Origin: Enterobacterales bacterium
Lineage (GTDB): Bacteria > Pseudomonadota > Gammaproteobacteria > Enterobacterales > Enterobacteriaceae
Direction: 5' to 3'
DNA length: 64,000 nucleotides
Assembly (NCBI GenBank): GCA_015654925.1
Contig: JAATFX010000060.1
Span: 62,001-126,000, forward strand
Below are positions 1 to 8,928 of this stretch, one piece after another (position 1 is the stretch's first letter; every line of letters begins with the position of its first letter). Position numbers and translations under genes: made by a program. The notes under the pieces were generated by a model, which searched no databases, was not told where the DNA came from, and saw only the letters and a program-made list of their open reading frames with translations.

Positions 1-1
1 C

Positions 2-622
2 CCCGATAGCGGCACGATCCTGATCGACGGCGCCGACGTGACCGGCCGCAGCGGCCATGTGGGCTATATGCTGCAAAAGGATTTGTTGCTGCCGTGGATG
101 ACGGTGATCGACAATATCGTGCTGGGCGCCATTCTCAAAGGCGGCGCGAGCCGCGAGCAGCGCGCCGCCGGGGTAGCCCTGGCGGAACGCTATGGCCTGG
201 GGGAGTTTATCAATCATTATCCCGCGGCCCTGTCCGGGGGCATGCGCCAGCGGGTGGCGCTGATGCGCACCCTGGCGATGCAACATGATATCATGCTGCT
301 CGATGAACCTTTCGGCGCGCTGGACTCCCAAACCCGCCTGGCCATGCAGCAATGGCTGCTGACGGTGTGGGCCGAGCAGCGGCGCACGGTGATTTTTGTC
401 ACCCACGATATCGACGAGGCGATTTACATGGCGGATCGGGTGGTGGTGATGACCCCGCGTCCCGGCAGGATACAGCAGATTTTTACCGTGGATATCGCGC
501 GCCCGCGTCCGTTATCCAGCCTGACCAGCCCGGTTTTCACCCAGCTTAAACGGCAGATCCTGGATCTGATTTATACCGAACAACCCGCACAGGAAGCGCT
601 TGCCCATGACCTCCATCCGTAA
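2..622 (+). CDS. NitT/TauT-type ABC transporter ATP-binding protein (5' truncated by window)
   Basis: ATP-hydrolysing subunit of an importer of the nitrate/sulfonate/taurine (SsuB/TauB) family. The frame is open from base 2, so the N-terminus with the Walker A loop lies before the window. What remains has the Q-loop (MLQKDLLLPW), the signature LSGGMRQRV, Walker B (IMLLDEPFGALD) and the switch histidine (VTHDIDEA), in the right order and spacing. The stop overlaps the permease start by 17 bases, so the two are translated together. The binding protein is not in the window and the substrate (aliphatic sulfonate, taurine, pyrimidine precursor or other) cannot be told. Confidence 0.9.
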   Translation, partial: PDSGTILIDGADVTGRSGHVGYMLQKDLLLPWMTVIDNIVLGAILKGGASREQRAAGVALAERYGLGEFINHYPAALSGGMRQRVALMRTLAMQHDIMLLDEPFGALDSQTRLAMQQWLLTVWAEQRRTVIFVTHDIDEAIYMADRVVVMTPRPGRIQQIFTVDIARPRPLSSLTSPVFTQLKRQILDLIYTEQPAQEALAHDLHP

Positions 623-1415
623 GCTTTTATTGCCCTTGGGCGGCCCGCTGGTAGCCTTGTTATTGGTGCTGGCGGTCTGGGACTGCGCGGTGCGCTTTTA
701 TCATATTCCGGCGTATGTGCTGCCCTCGCCGCAAATGACCTGGGATCATGCCTTATCCGACTGGGCGGTATTGTGGGACGGTTTTCAGATTACCTTCACC
801 ACGTTTTTGCTGGGATTCGTGCTCGGCGCGGGGGCGGGATTTGTTTTCGCGGTATTGATGGATGCCACCCCCTGGGTGCGCAGCGTGCTCTACCCGATCC
901 TGATCGCCAGCCAGGCGGTGCCGGTGATCGCCATTTCCGCGGCCCTGACCATCTGGCTGGGTTTCGGCCTGGCGCCGAAACTGGTGATCGTGGCGCTGGT
1001 GGTGTTTTTCCCGGTGGTGGTCAACGTGCTCGACGGCCTCAATTCGGTGGACCGGGATATGCTGAATCTGGTGCGATCCATGGGCGGGTCGCGGCTCAGC
1101 ATTTTCCGCTACGTCAAGTTGCCGGCCACCTATACGCCGCTGTTTTCCGCCCTGAAACTATCCGCCACGTTCAGCGTGACCGGGGCGGTGATCGGCGAAT
1201 GGACCGCCTCGACCAGCGGCGGGCTGGGCGCATATCTCTTGCAGGCCAATTCGCGGCTCAATACCGCGGGCACGTTTTCCGCCATTGGTTTCCTGGCGCT
1301 GCTGGGCGTGATTAGTTTTCTGTTGGTGATCATGCTGGAATATCTGGTCACGCCGTGGCGCACGTCCGCCAAGGCGCGTCCCTGGTCCCGGCATTACTGG
1401 CGCCGTTCCGCCTAA
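606..1415 (+). CDS. NitT/TauT-type ABC transporter permease
   Basis: Inner-membrane permease of the SsuC/TauC family, 269 residues, with about six hydrophobic segments and the cytoplasmic coupling loop around SMGGSRLSIFRYVKLPA that contacts the ATPase. I chose ATG 606 (MTSIRK) over TTG 600 because an AGGA lies 11 bases upstream and the family normally starts close to the first membrane segment. It follows the ATPase with overlap and is followed 23 bases later by a LacI-type regulator on the same strand, which may control this transporter. Substrate unknown. Confidence 0.88.
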   Translation: MTSIRKLLLPLGGPLVALLLVLAVWDCAVRFYHIPAYVLPSPQMTWDHALSDWAVLWDGFQITFTTFLLGFVLGAGAGFVFAVLMDATPWVRSVLYPILIASQAVPVIAISAALTIWLGFGLAPKLVIVALVVFFPVVVNVLDGLNSVDRDMLNLVRSMGGSRLSIFRYVKLPATYTPLFSALKLSATFSVTGAVIGEWTASTSGGLGAYLLQANSRLNTAGTFSAIGFLALLGVISFLLVIMLEYLVTPWRTSAKARPWSRHYWRRSA

Positions 1416-1438
1416 CCCCGCACAGATGGTCGTTAATA

Positions 1439-2488
1439 ATGGATGACAGCTCTAAAACCGCCCGGGCGGCGCGTCCCACCATCCGCGATGTGGCACGTTT
1501 GGCCAAGGTATCCATCGGCACCGTCAGCGCGGTGATCAATAATAGCGATCGGCCGGTGGCGGCGGATACCCGCGATCACGTCCTGCGCTGTATAGCCGAG
1601 CTGAATTTTGAACCCAATAACGCCGCCAGGAGCCTCAAGCACCAGCGTATTTCATCCATCGGGTTTATCGTGCCGGATTTAGGCAACGCGTTTTTCGTGG
1701 ATGTCGCCCAGGGCATACAAAGCGTGCTGGATCATGTCGATTGCCTGCTGGTGCTGTGCATGACCTGGTCGGACACGCAGCGGGAAGAGTATTACGCCCA
1801 GGTGCTGCGCACCCAGCGTTTAAACGGCGTGATTTATCTATCCGGCACCGGGCTGCCCAGTCCGTCGCTGATAAGCCTTGCCACCAAGGGATCGGTGGTG
1901 TTTGTGGATGAATGCCTGCCGGGCATCGATGTGCCGTTTGTCAGCTCGCAAAATCTGATCGGCGCACGTAGCCTGGCGCAGTATGTCTTGGGCCAGGGCC
2001 ACCGCCGGCTGGCCATTGTCAGCGGGCCGCGGGGATTGTGGACCAGCGAACAGCGGCAGGCCGGTTTTCGCGAAGCTTTCGCCGGCGCCGGCCTCATACC
2101 CGATGAAGTGCCGGTGATGCGCGGCGATTACACCGAGCAATCCGGCCGGCGGGCGGCCGACGAGATTCTCGCCCTGCCGGCGGCGCAGCGCCCCACGGCG
2201 GTGCTGTGCGCCAACGATTTGATGGCCATCGGTTTTATCCGCCGTAGCCGCGAGCTGGGGCTCGCCGTGCCGGAGCGGATAAGCGTCACCGGCTTTGACG
2301 ATATTCCCGAAGCGCGGCTGCTCAGCCCCGAGCTTACCACCGTGCGCCAGCCGGGTTATGAGATGGGCCGCGCCGCCGCCACCTTGCTGCTGGAGCGGAT
2401 CGGCGCCCTCGTCGACGGCCCGGATCAGCGGGACTTCGCCACCGAACTGTGCATCCGCCATTCCGTAAGCCGGCTGGGCGGCGCGTAA
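1439..2488 (+). CDS. LacI-family transcriptional regulator
   Basis: 349-residue DNA-binding repressor/activator. The N-terminal LacI helix-turn-helix is clear (TIRDVARLAKVSIGTVSAVIN, hinge around NNAARSLKHQR) and is followed by a periplasmic-binding-protein-like effector domain (IGFIVPDLGNAFF ... VTGFDDIPEARLL). Start taken at ATG 1439, giving MDDSSK before the HTH; the longer frame back to 1355 would run into the permease gene. It sits just downstream of the ABC permease on the same strand and tail-to-tail with the phosphoketolase. Likely a local regulator of a carbohydrate or of the ABC system; effector unknown. Confidence 0.85.
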   Translation: MDDSSKTARAARPTIRDVARLAKVSIGTVSAVINNSDRPVAADTRDHVLRCIAELNFEPNNAARSLKHQRISSIGFIVPDLGNAFFVDVAQGIQSVLDHVDCLLVLCMTWSDTQREEYYAQVLRTQRLNGVIYLSGTGLPSPSLISLATKGSVVFVDECLPGIDVPFVSSQNLIGARSLAQYVLGQGHRRLAIVSGPRGLWTSEQRQAGFREAFAGAGLIPDEVPVMRGDYTEQSGRRAADEILALPAAQRPTAVLCANDLMAIGFIRRSRELGLAVPERISVTGFDDIPEARLLSPELTTVRQPGYEMGRAAATLLLERIGALVDGPDQRDFATELCIRHSVSRLGGA

Positions 2489-2513
2489 CCGGACCTGCCG
2501 CCGGCGCGTCGCA

Positions 2514-4907
2514 TCAGGAAATTTTGCGCCACCGCCAGTCCCGCACCTCGGGCAGATCGTCGCCGTGTTCGCGCACATAATGATAATGCTCATCCAATTT
2601 GGCACGCAGTAAATCGAGCGTGGCGGCGGCCTTTGCTTGCAGCCCCGGCACGCGCTCGATGGCCGCTATGGCCAGATGGTAGCGGTCCAGCTCGTTAAGC
2701 ACCGTCATATCAAACGGCGTAGTGGTGGTGCCTTCCTCCATAAAGCCGTGTACATGGATATTGTCATGGTTGCGGCGCTTATACGTCAGGCGGTGGATCA
2801 GGAACGGATAACCGTGATAGGCGAAAATCACCGGGCGATCCGGGGTAAATAGCGCGTCGAAAAACGCATCGGTATGGCCGTGCGGATGTTGCTCGTTTGA
2901 TTGCAGCGCCATCAAATCCACCACATTGATCACCCGGATGCGCAGTTCCGGCACGTGCTGGCGCAGCAGCTCCACGGCGGCCAGGGTTTCCATGGTCGGC
3001 ACGTCGCCGGCGCAGGCCATTACCACATCCGGGCCGCCGTCGCCGTCCTCGTTGCCCGCCCAGTCCCAGATGCCCAGGCCGGCTTCGCAATGTTTAACCG
3101 CCTCATCCATGGACAGCCACTGCGGCGCCGGCTGCTTGCCGGCCACGATCACGTTCACCCGATCGTAAGTATTCAGGCAGTGATCGCCCACCCACAGCAG
3201 GGTGTTGGCGTCCGGCGGGAAATAGATCCGCACGATATCGGCCTTTTTATTGGCCACCAGGTCGACAAAGCCGGGGTCCTGATGGCTGTAGCCATTATGA
3301 TCCTGGCGCCAGACGTGGGACGACAGCAGATAATTGAGCGACGAGACCGGTTTGCGCCAGGGCAGCGCACGGGACACTTTGAGCCATTTGGCGTGCTGGT
3401 TGAACATCGAATCGACGATATGGATAAAGGCTTCATAGCAGTTAAACAGCCCGTGGCGTCCGGTCAGCAGGTAGCCTTCCAGCCAGCCCTGGCACAGATG
3501 CTCGCTCAGCACTTCCATCACCCGGCCGTCGCGCGCCAATTGCTCGTCATAGGGTTTGATTTCTTGCATCCATACCCGGTTGGTGGCTTCGAATACGCCG
3601 CTTAGCCGGTTGGAGGCGGTTTCATCCGGGCCAAACACCCGGAAGTTGGCGTTATCCGCATTCAGCCGGAAGATATCGCGCAGATATTCGCTGAAGGTTT
3701 TGGTGGCTTCCCCCTGTACGGTGCCGCGCTGTTGAATATTTACCGCATAGTCGCGAATATCCGGCACCGACAGCGCTTTGCGCAGCAGTCCGCCGTTGGC
3801 ATGGGGATTGGCGCCCATGCGCCGGGTGCCGGTGGGCGCCAGCTGGCGCAGCTCCGGTTTTAACCGGCCCTGCTCGTCAAACAAATCGTCCGGCTGATAG
3901 CTGCGCAGCCACTGTTCAAGAATCTGCCGGTGGCCCGCGTCCTCGCGGCAGCCCGCCACCGGGACCTGATGCGCCCGCCAGAATCCTTCGGTTTTTTTAC
4001 CGTCCACCTCCCTGGGACCGGTCCATCCTTTGGGGCTGCGCAGGATAATCATCGGCCAATGAGGCACGGTTTGCCGCTCGGCGTTGCCGGTTAGCGCATC
4101 ATTTTGGATAGCGCGGATATCATTAAACGCCCGATCGAAGGCGGCGGCCATCAGCGGGTGCATTTGCGCCGGGTCATGCCCTTCGACGAAAATCGGCTTA
4201 TACCCGTATCCCCGGAACAACTGCGCCAGGTCCTCATCGCTGCTGCGCCCCAGCAGGGTGGGATTGGCGATTTTGTAGCCGTTAAGATGCAAGATCGGCA
4301 ACACCGCCCCGTCGCGGGCCGGATTGATGAATTTATTGGAATGCCAACTGGCGGCCAGCGGGCCGGTTTCCGCTTCGCCGTCGCCGATGACGCAGGCGGC
4401 GATCAGGTCCGGATTATCGAATACCGCGCCGTAGGCGTGCACCAGGGCATAGCCCAGTTCGCCGCCCTCGTTGATCGAGCCGGGGGTTTCCGCAGCCGCA
4501 TGGCTGGGAATGCCGCCGGGAAAAGAGAATTGCCGGAACAGCTTGCGCATCCCCGCGCCATCGCCGGAGACTTCCGGGTAAATTTCGCTGTAGGTGCCTT
4601 CAAGCCAGGTATTAGCCACCATGCCCGGTCCGCCGTGTCCCGGCCCGCAGATATAAATGATATCCAGATCCCGCGCGCGGATAATGCGATTGAGGTGGGC
4701 ATAAATAAAATTTAGCCCCGGCGTGGTGCCCCAATGGCCAAGTAAACGCGGCTTGATATGCTCGGAAAGCAGCGGCTGGCGCAGCAGCGGGTTATCCAGC
4801 AGATAGATTTGTCCCACCGAAAGGTAATTCGCCGCCCGCCAATAGCGATCGATCAGCGCCAGTTCTTTGGCATCGGGGGGCGGGGTTTGCGGGGTAGTGA
4901 TTTCCAT
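2514..4907 (-). CDS. xfp: Xylulose-5-phosphate/fructose-6-phosphate phosphoketolase
   Basis: Thiamine-diphosphate enzyme that splits xylulose-5-P (or fructose-6-P) with phosphate into acetyl-phosphate plus glyceraldehyde-3-P (or erythrose-4-P), in the cytoplasm. 797 residues, the usual family length. Visible signatures are [17 protein letters not shown] near the N-terminus, CGPGHGGP, the ThDP/Mg motif [19 protein letters not shown] and the C-terminal [17 protein letters not shown]. Start set at 4907 (MEITTP) because AAGGAG lies just upstream; the open frame to 4976 has no such site. It is monocistronic between the LacI regulator (convergent) and the GntR-type regulator (same strand, upstream). 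It gives an acetate-yielding bypass of lower glycolysis. Confidence 0.95.
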   Translation of the reverse strand: MEITTPQTPPPDAKELALIDRYWRAANYLSVGQIYLLDNPLLRQPLLSEHIKPRLLGHWGTTPGLNFIYAHLNRIIRARDLDIIYICGPGHGGPGMVANTWLEGTYSEIYPEVSGDGAGMRKLFRQFSFPGGIPSHAAAETPGSINEGGELGYALVHAYGAVFDNPDLIAACVIGDGEAETGPLAASWHSNKFINPARDGAVLPILHLNGYKIANPTLLGRSSDEDLAQLFRGYGYKPIFVEGHDPAQMHPLMAAAFDRAFNDIRAIQNDALTGNAERQTVPHWPMIILRSPKGWTGPREVDGKKTEGFWRAHQVPVAGCREDAGHRQILEQWLRSYQPDDLFDEQGRLKPELRQLAPTGTRRMGANPHANGGLLRKALSVPDIRDYAVNIQQRGTVQGEATKTFSEYLRDIFRLNADNANFRVFGPDETASNRLSGVFEATNRVWMQEIKPYDEQLARDGRVMEVLSEHLCQGWLEGYLLTGRHGLFNCYEAFIHIVDSMFNQHAKWLKVSRALPWRKPVSSLNYLLSSHVWRQDHNGYSHQDPGFVDLVANKKADIVRIYFPPDANTLLWVGDHCLNTYDRVNVIVAGKQPAPQWLSMDEAVKHCEAGLGIWDWAGNEDGDGGPDVVMACAGDVPTMETLAAVELLRQHVPELRIRVINVVDLMALQSNEQHPHGHTDAFFDALFTPDRPVIFAYHGYPFLIHRLTYKRRNHDNIHVHGFMEEGTTTTPFDMTVLNELDRYHLAIAAIERVPGLQAKAAATLDLLRAKLDEHYHYVREHGDDLPEVRDWRWRKIS

Positions 4908-4970
4908 CGGGATGCTCCTTGGGGGAATTCTGTACGGAAAATGTCTCCTCAAGTCTAGACCGGGTTGGCC

Positions 4971-4991
4971 GGCCATGCCCGGTGCATGGCC
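4971..4991 (-). terminator. Hairpin between GntR-type regulator and xfp
   Basis: Perfect inverted repeat GGCCATGC-CCGGT-GCATGGCC, 8-bp arms, 26 bases past the regulator's stop codon. There is no U-run after it on the minus strand, so it is at best a weak or factor-assisted terminator, or an mRNA 3' end protector. It lies about 65 bases upstream of the xfp start. Confidence 0.4.
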
Positions 4992-5016
4992 CGTTGTTCT
5001 ATTAGAAAATGTATCG

Positions 5017-6138
5017 CTACGCCGGCTCCCGGGTGCCGCAAGACGAGCGGATAATCAATTCGCCGCGCAGTTGTAAATGCCGTGGCGCATCCTGCGGATA
5101 CTGCAAACGGTTAAGCATCATAAAAATGGCATTCCTGGCGATATCGCCAAAAGGCTGTTTATAGGTGGTCAGCGGAATACCGAGCAGGGCGGAGTATTCA
5201 TTATCGTCAAAGCCCACCACGTTCACCTTGCGGCCTATTTGGCTACAGATGGATAATAACTTCATGGCGGTAAAATCATTGGCGCAGACAATATTGGTCG
5301 CACCGGCATCCAGCATCTGGTTGATAAACGCCTTATCGCTTACCAGCCCCTGATGCACCCAGGCTTCATCGGCGGGGATCGAGGCATCCAGCAGCGCCAG
5401 CTTATAGCCCATAATGCGCATCGACACGGTATGGGCGGAGAACTGCTCGCATAAAAAATCAATACGCCGGGTATGATTGGTTAACAAGTGGCGGGTCACT
5501 TCGTAACCGGCGGCGATATTATCGATACCCACCAAGTCGTAGGCGCACTTATTGGGATAGGCCTTTAGATCGCTGTCCACCAATACTACGCGAATATTGC
5601 ATTGGGATAATTTTTGCAAAATGAGTTCGTTAATTTCATCGGCAAAGGGGTGGAACTCAATAGGGATGAAAAATATGCCATGCACGTTATTTTTGATATA
5701 GCGATCGATAATATTTTCTATGGTGTGAACAATCTTTTGTTTGCTGGCGTCAATCCCCATGGTGACAATGCCGTTCCATACCAAAGAAAAATTAAATTGT
5801 TGCGATAGCGAAGCAATGGATTTAAAAATTTGTTCAAATAAGAAGCCGCTCTCATTGGCTTCCATGCGCGGGGACAATATGCCCAGGGTCAGCTCGCCGG
5901 GGTCGGCTTGGGGTTCATGCTGCTGTACGCAAACAAAATGCCCCGACCCCTGGGTACTGCTGATCAGCCCCAGTTCCCTTAATTTTGCCAACGCCTTGGA
6001 AATGGTGGGGCGGGAAACGCTGAACTCTTCGCATAAAACCAGCTCCGAAGGCAAACGCTGGCCCTCTTCGTAAAAACCGTCACGAATCCGCTGTTCGATA
6101 ATCAAAAAAACGCTATCCAGTTTACCTCTTTTCGCCAT
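5017..6138 (-). CDS. GntR-HTH / periplasmic-binding-like hybrid transcriptional regulator
   Basis: 373-residue regulator of the AraR-like type. An N-terminal GntR winged helix ([21 protein letters not shown] ... [21 protein letters not shown]) is fused to a LacI/PBP-like sugar-sensing domain ([10 protein letters not shown] ... [19 protein letters not shown]). Start at 6138 (MAKRGK); in-frame starts at 6156 and 6186 add only residues that do not match the HTH fold, and none of the three has a strong ribosome site. It is divergent from the SIS/VOC/ABC/kinase operon beginning at 6769. The perfect palindrome just before that operon is its likely operator. Expected inducer: the imported sugar or its phosphate. 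Inference, not shown. Confidence 0.85.
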   Translation of the reverse strand: MAKRGKLDSVFLIIEQRIRDGFYEEGQRLPSELVLCEEFSVSRPTISKALAKLRELGLISSTQGSGHFVCVQQHEPQADPGELTLGILSPRMEANESGFLFEQIFKSIASLSQQFNFSLVWNGIVTMGIDASKQKIVHTIENIIDRYIKNNVHGIFFIPIEFHPFADEINELILQKLSQCNIRVVLVDSDLKAYPNKCAYDLVGIDNIAAGYEVTRHLLTNHTRRIDFLCEQFSAHTVSMRIMGYKLALLDASIPADEAWVHQGLVSDKAFINQMLDAGATNIVCANDFTAMKLLSICSQIGRKVNVVGFDDNEYSALLGIPLTTYKQPFGDIARNAIFMMLNRLQYPQDAPRHLQLRGELIIRSSCGTREPA

Positions 6139-6569
6139 GATGATTCTTTTGCCCATTCTGAAATTAATTTTCCAACAGAGATTCATTGAGAACCGGGGAA
6201 TTATTACAGGCGATAGACAACTTTGGCCGGTAAATGTTTCAAAACACCATAAATGATAAAAGTTGTAAAATCAAGCGGCGCTGGGTGTTCAATAAAACGC
6301 CACTGCTTAATGTTACGCCATAATAATTATCCCTCTTATTTCAATACCAAACCCACGGCGGGCCCGCTAAATCAATATTTTTATAGAGCGGTCCAAGCGC
6401 CGTGGCCGCAGCAATGAAAATCGGACGTCCTGCGCGCCATAGGGCGAGGAAGAGTAGGGCGCAGCGCGTTAATCGGCGGTTATGGCGCGGGTCCGGCAGC
6501 TAGATGGCCGCCAATCCCGGCGTGGACGAATAGCCCGGTTCTCCAACTACGGGATCGCATCATGATGAA

Positions 6570-6585
6570 TGTGATCGTTGTCACT
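6570..6585 (+). promoter_or_regulatory. CRP (cAMP receptor protein) binding site
   Basis: TGTGATCGTTGTCACT matches the consensus TGTGA-N6-TCACA at 9 of 10 conserved bases. It lies about 190 bases before the SIS gene in the divergent region, so catabolite control of the sugar operon, and possibly of the regulator gene, is likely. A promoter with clear -10 and -35 boxes could not be placed with confidence. Confidence 0.7.
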
Positions 6586-6696
6586 TTTATGGAACATTTG
6601 TTAGTGAATTTAACAATTATGCTAAAAAAATGTGATCAATATCGATAGTATTGCCAAAAATTTATCGTATGTTGTATGCACTTAATCACTGATAAA

Positions 6697-6722
6697 TTTT
6701 ACATATTATAAGATATGTAAAA
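6697..6722. promoter_or_regulatory. Perfect AT-rich palindrome, candidate operator of the sugar operon
   Basis: TTTTACATAT, six bases (TATAAG), then ATATGTAAAA: 10-bp arms with no mismatch, 47 bases before the SIS start codon. The position suits a repressor site overlapping or just after the promoter. The nearest regulator is the divergent GntR/PBP hybrid. A terminator role is unlikely because the stem is almost wholly A/T. Confidence 0.6.
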
Positions 6723-6768
6723 ATAAGTTCCAGCCCTGATACCTACGGTAAATTAGAGGACTTACGCG

Positions 6769-7341
6769 ATGTATACTTACAAAAGCTTGGTTGAGCAGGT
6801 TATCGCCGAAAACAAAACGACGCTGTTGGCGGTGGATGAAACCGAGATCAACCAATTGATGGATGAGATATGTAAAGCTAAAACTATCCAATTGTATGCC
6901 ATGGGGAGGATGCAACTTTCCGTGCGCGCCTTTGCCATGCGCCTGAAACATATGGGATTTGATAGTTATGTGGTGTATGACACCACCACCCCGTGCCTGG
7001 GCGAAGGCGATTTGCTGATCGGCCATTGCGCGGTAACCAACGTCGAGCTCAATGTGATCAAACTGGCCAAAGAGGCCGGCGCCCGGGTGGCATTGCTCAC
7101 CGCGCATCCGGAAAATGAGCACGGCGGCTACGCCGATTTAACCGTACGGGTACCGGGGCAAATTTTCGGCGGCGCGCAAGAGGTGGCATCCATACAGCCG
7201 ATGTCTTCCCTGCTGGAACAGTCATTATTTTTATTCGTCGACATCGTCACCATGCTGTTAATTGAAAAAACCGGCATTTCCCTCGACGAAATGAAAAAAC
7301 GCCATACCAACCTGGAAGGTTTGCCGCATAAATTTGCCTGA
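6769..7341 (+). CDS. SIS-fold protein, 6-phospho-3-hexuloisomerase (HxlB)-like, altered active site
   Basis: 190-residue cytosolic protein of the length and outline of HxlB/MJ1247, which interconverts 3-hexulose-6-P and fructose-6-P. Recognisable family blocks are RAFAMRLKHMGFDSYVVYDTTTP, GEGDLLI and PMSSLLEQSLFLFVDIVTMLLIEK. However the two phosphate-binding stretches differ. The family GRSG loop reads GRMQ, and the SGSGET loop reads CAVTNV. It may therefore act on a different or unphosphorylated substrate, or be regulatory. First gene of the operon, with AGAGGA nine bases before the ATG. The catalytic role is inference. Confidence 0.75.
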   Translation: MYTYKSLVEQVIAENKTTLLAVDETEINQLMDEICKAKTIQLYAMGRMQLSVRAFAMRLKHMGFDSYVVYDTTTPCLGEGDLLIGHCAVTNVELNVIKLAKEAGARVALLTAHPENEHGGYADLTVRVPGQIFGGAQEVASIQPMSSLLEQSLFLFVDIVTMLLIEKTGISLDEMKKRHTNLEGLPHKFA

Positions 7342-7373
7342 CATCCGCCCCTCTCCCACTAAAAGGTCATCTT

Positions 7374-7847
7374 ATGAAAGACGGTGATATTATTCAGATA
7401 GCTCATCTGGTGCAGGATTTGGATGAGGCCATGGCGCACTATCATGAGGTTTGCGGTATAGGGCCCTGGGATGTTTATACCTACGGACCGCATAATATCA
7501 AAAATTCGCTATATCGCGGCAAACCTGCCGAGCATATTTATAAAATAGCCGTGTGCTGGGTTAACGGTATCCAGATGGAATTGATGCAGCCGGTGAGCGG
7601 TTATAGCATCTACGACGAATATATCGAGAAACACGGTTATGGTTTGCATCACCTTAAACTTTATTTCAAAGATTGCCGGCAGGCCATAGCGCGTTATGAG
7701 CAGCGCGGCTACCAGGTCGTGCAAAGCGGCAATATCGGTGATGATGTTTTTTATTATCTTGATACCGAAGAGCGGTTTCAGGGCGCGGTTATTGAATTAG
7801 GCAACGCCGGCGCGATTCCAGAACCCGAAAGCCGTTATCCCGCCTAA
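7374..7847 (+). CDS. VOC-superfamily (glyoxalase / methylmalonyl-CoA epimerase-like) protein
   Basis: 157-residue protein with the paired beta-alpha-beta-beta-beta modules of the vicinal-oxygen-chelate fold. Likely metal ligands are His11 (IAHLVQDLD), Glu69 (QMELMQP), His92 or His93 (GLHHLKL) and Glu141 (AVIELG), the normal one-per-strand pattern, so it should bind a divalent metal and be catalytic. The segment CGIGPWDV resembles epimerase-type members. Encoded between the SIS protein and the transporter, so it probably isomerises, epimerises or cleaves an intermediate of the imported carbohydrate. No specific reaction can be assigned. Confidence 0.75.
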   Translation: MKDGDIIQIAHLVQDLDEAMAHYHEVCGIGPWDVYTYGPHNIKNSLYRGKPAEHIYKIAVCWVNGIQMELMQPVSGYSIYDEYIEKHGYGLHHLKLYFKDCRQAIARYEQRGYQVVQSGNIGDDVFYYLDTEERFQGAVIELGNAGAIPEPESRYPA

Positions 7848-7877
7848 TAGAGTTCCAGCCAGCAATGAGGATAGATC

Positions 7878-8870
7878 ATGAAAAAAATTAACGCATTTGC
7901 GCTGTGTATGCTGTTGGGCGCTACGGTAAGCGCTTTTCCCAATATCGCCAGCGCCGCCGGACAACAAGAATTAACCATGGTAGGCATTCCTAAATTACGC
8001 TCCGCATGGTTTAACGATTATGAAAAAGGGCTGAAAAAAGCCGGTAAGGATTTTAATGTCAATGTCTACCAGCAGGCGCCCGCTTCGCCGGACGAAGCCC
8101 AACAGGTACGGATTATCGAAGACTCGATCAGCCAGGGCGTTAATGCGCTGCTGGTGGTACCGAATAATGCCAGCTCCTGCGAGCCGGTATTTGCCCGCGC
8201 CCATGAAAAAGGCATCGTGGTGATCACCCATGAATCGGTGAACCAGCCCAATGCGGACTATGACGTTGAAATGATCGAAAACGAAAAATTCGGCAAATAT
8301 ATGATGGACCAGTTCGCCCAGCATGCCAAAGACGGCGGCGAATATGCCATTTTTGTCGGTTCGTTAACCGTGCCGGCCCATAATATCTGGGCTGATGCCG
8401 CCATTAAACAGGCCAAGGAGAAATACCCCAACCTGAAGCTTATCGCCGACCGGTTCCCGGTGAGCGAAGACCGCAACGCGTCCCGTCAGAAAACCCTGGA
8501 GCTGCTATCCACTTATCCCGATCTGAAAGGGGTGATTTCGTTCGGCAGCCAGGGCGCCCCCGGTGCCGCGCAGGCCCTGCGCGAGAAAGGCCTGGTGGGT
8601 AAATTGACCGTTATGGGCACCACCTCGCCCAAAGAGAGCGCGTCATTCCTGAAAGATGGTTCCATTACCACATCGGTGCTGTGGAGTCCGGGCGACGCCG
8701 CGTATTCCATGACCTATATCGCGAAAATGATTATCGAAGGTAAACGGGACCAAATCAAAAATGGCCTGGAAATCCCCGGTATCGGTAAACCGGTTATCGA
8801 TGGCAAAAATATCATTTTTGATAAGCCGCTGACCGTTACCAAAGAAAATTACAGCCAGTACGATTTCTAA
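7878..8870 (+). CDS. Sugar ABC transporter periplasmic substrate-binding protein, LsrB/RbsB-like
   Basis: 330 residues with a Sec signal peptide (MKKINAFALCMLLGATVSAF, cleavage after ASA near residue 27). The mature part is a type I periplasmic binding protein (PF13407 type). It is closest in outline to LsrB, sharing the C-terminal ending EN(Y/I)xxYDF, the IPKL start of the mature domain and the spacing of the hinge segments. It should bind one sugar in the periplasm and deliver it to the permeases encoded downstream. GAGGATAG precedes the ATG. LsrB-like does not prove AI-2 binding, because lsrK, lsrF and lsrG are absent here. Confidence 0.85.
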   Translation: MKKINAFALCMLLGATVSAFPNIASAAGQQELTMVGIPKLRSAWFNDYEKGLKKAGKDFNVNVYQQAPASPDEAQQVRIIEDSISQGVNALLVVPNNASSCEPVFARAHEKGIVVITHESVNQPNADYDVEMIENEKFGKYMMDQFAQHAKDGGEYAIFVGSLTVPAHNIWADAAIKQAKEKYPNLKLIADRFPVSEDRNASRQKTLELLSTYPDLKGVISFGSQGAPGAAQALREKGLVGKLTVMGTTSPKESASFLKDGSITTSVLWSPGDAAYSMTYIAKMIIEGKRDQIKNGLEIPGIGKPVIDGKNIIFDKPLTVTKENYSQYDF

Positions 8871-8928
8871 CCGGTTTTTATTAACGGGCGGCTGAGCGGC
8901 CGCCCGGTCATCGCCAGAGGAATAATCC

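Larger units (their letters stand above)
6187..6768. other. Divergent regulatory region with no gene, about 580 bases
   Basis: Separates the GntR-type regulator from the sugar operon. The left two thirds (to about 6540) are partly GC-rich and contain no open frame or RNA gene I recognise. The right third is AT-rich and holds the CRP site (6570-6585) and the palindrome (6697-6722). A further TGTGA half-site at 6631 is too weak to call. Confidence 0.7.

Noticed and set aside
6631..6646. Second CRP site TGTGATCAATATCGAT
   Set aside because: Left half perfect, but the right half does not match TCACA well enough.
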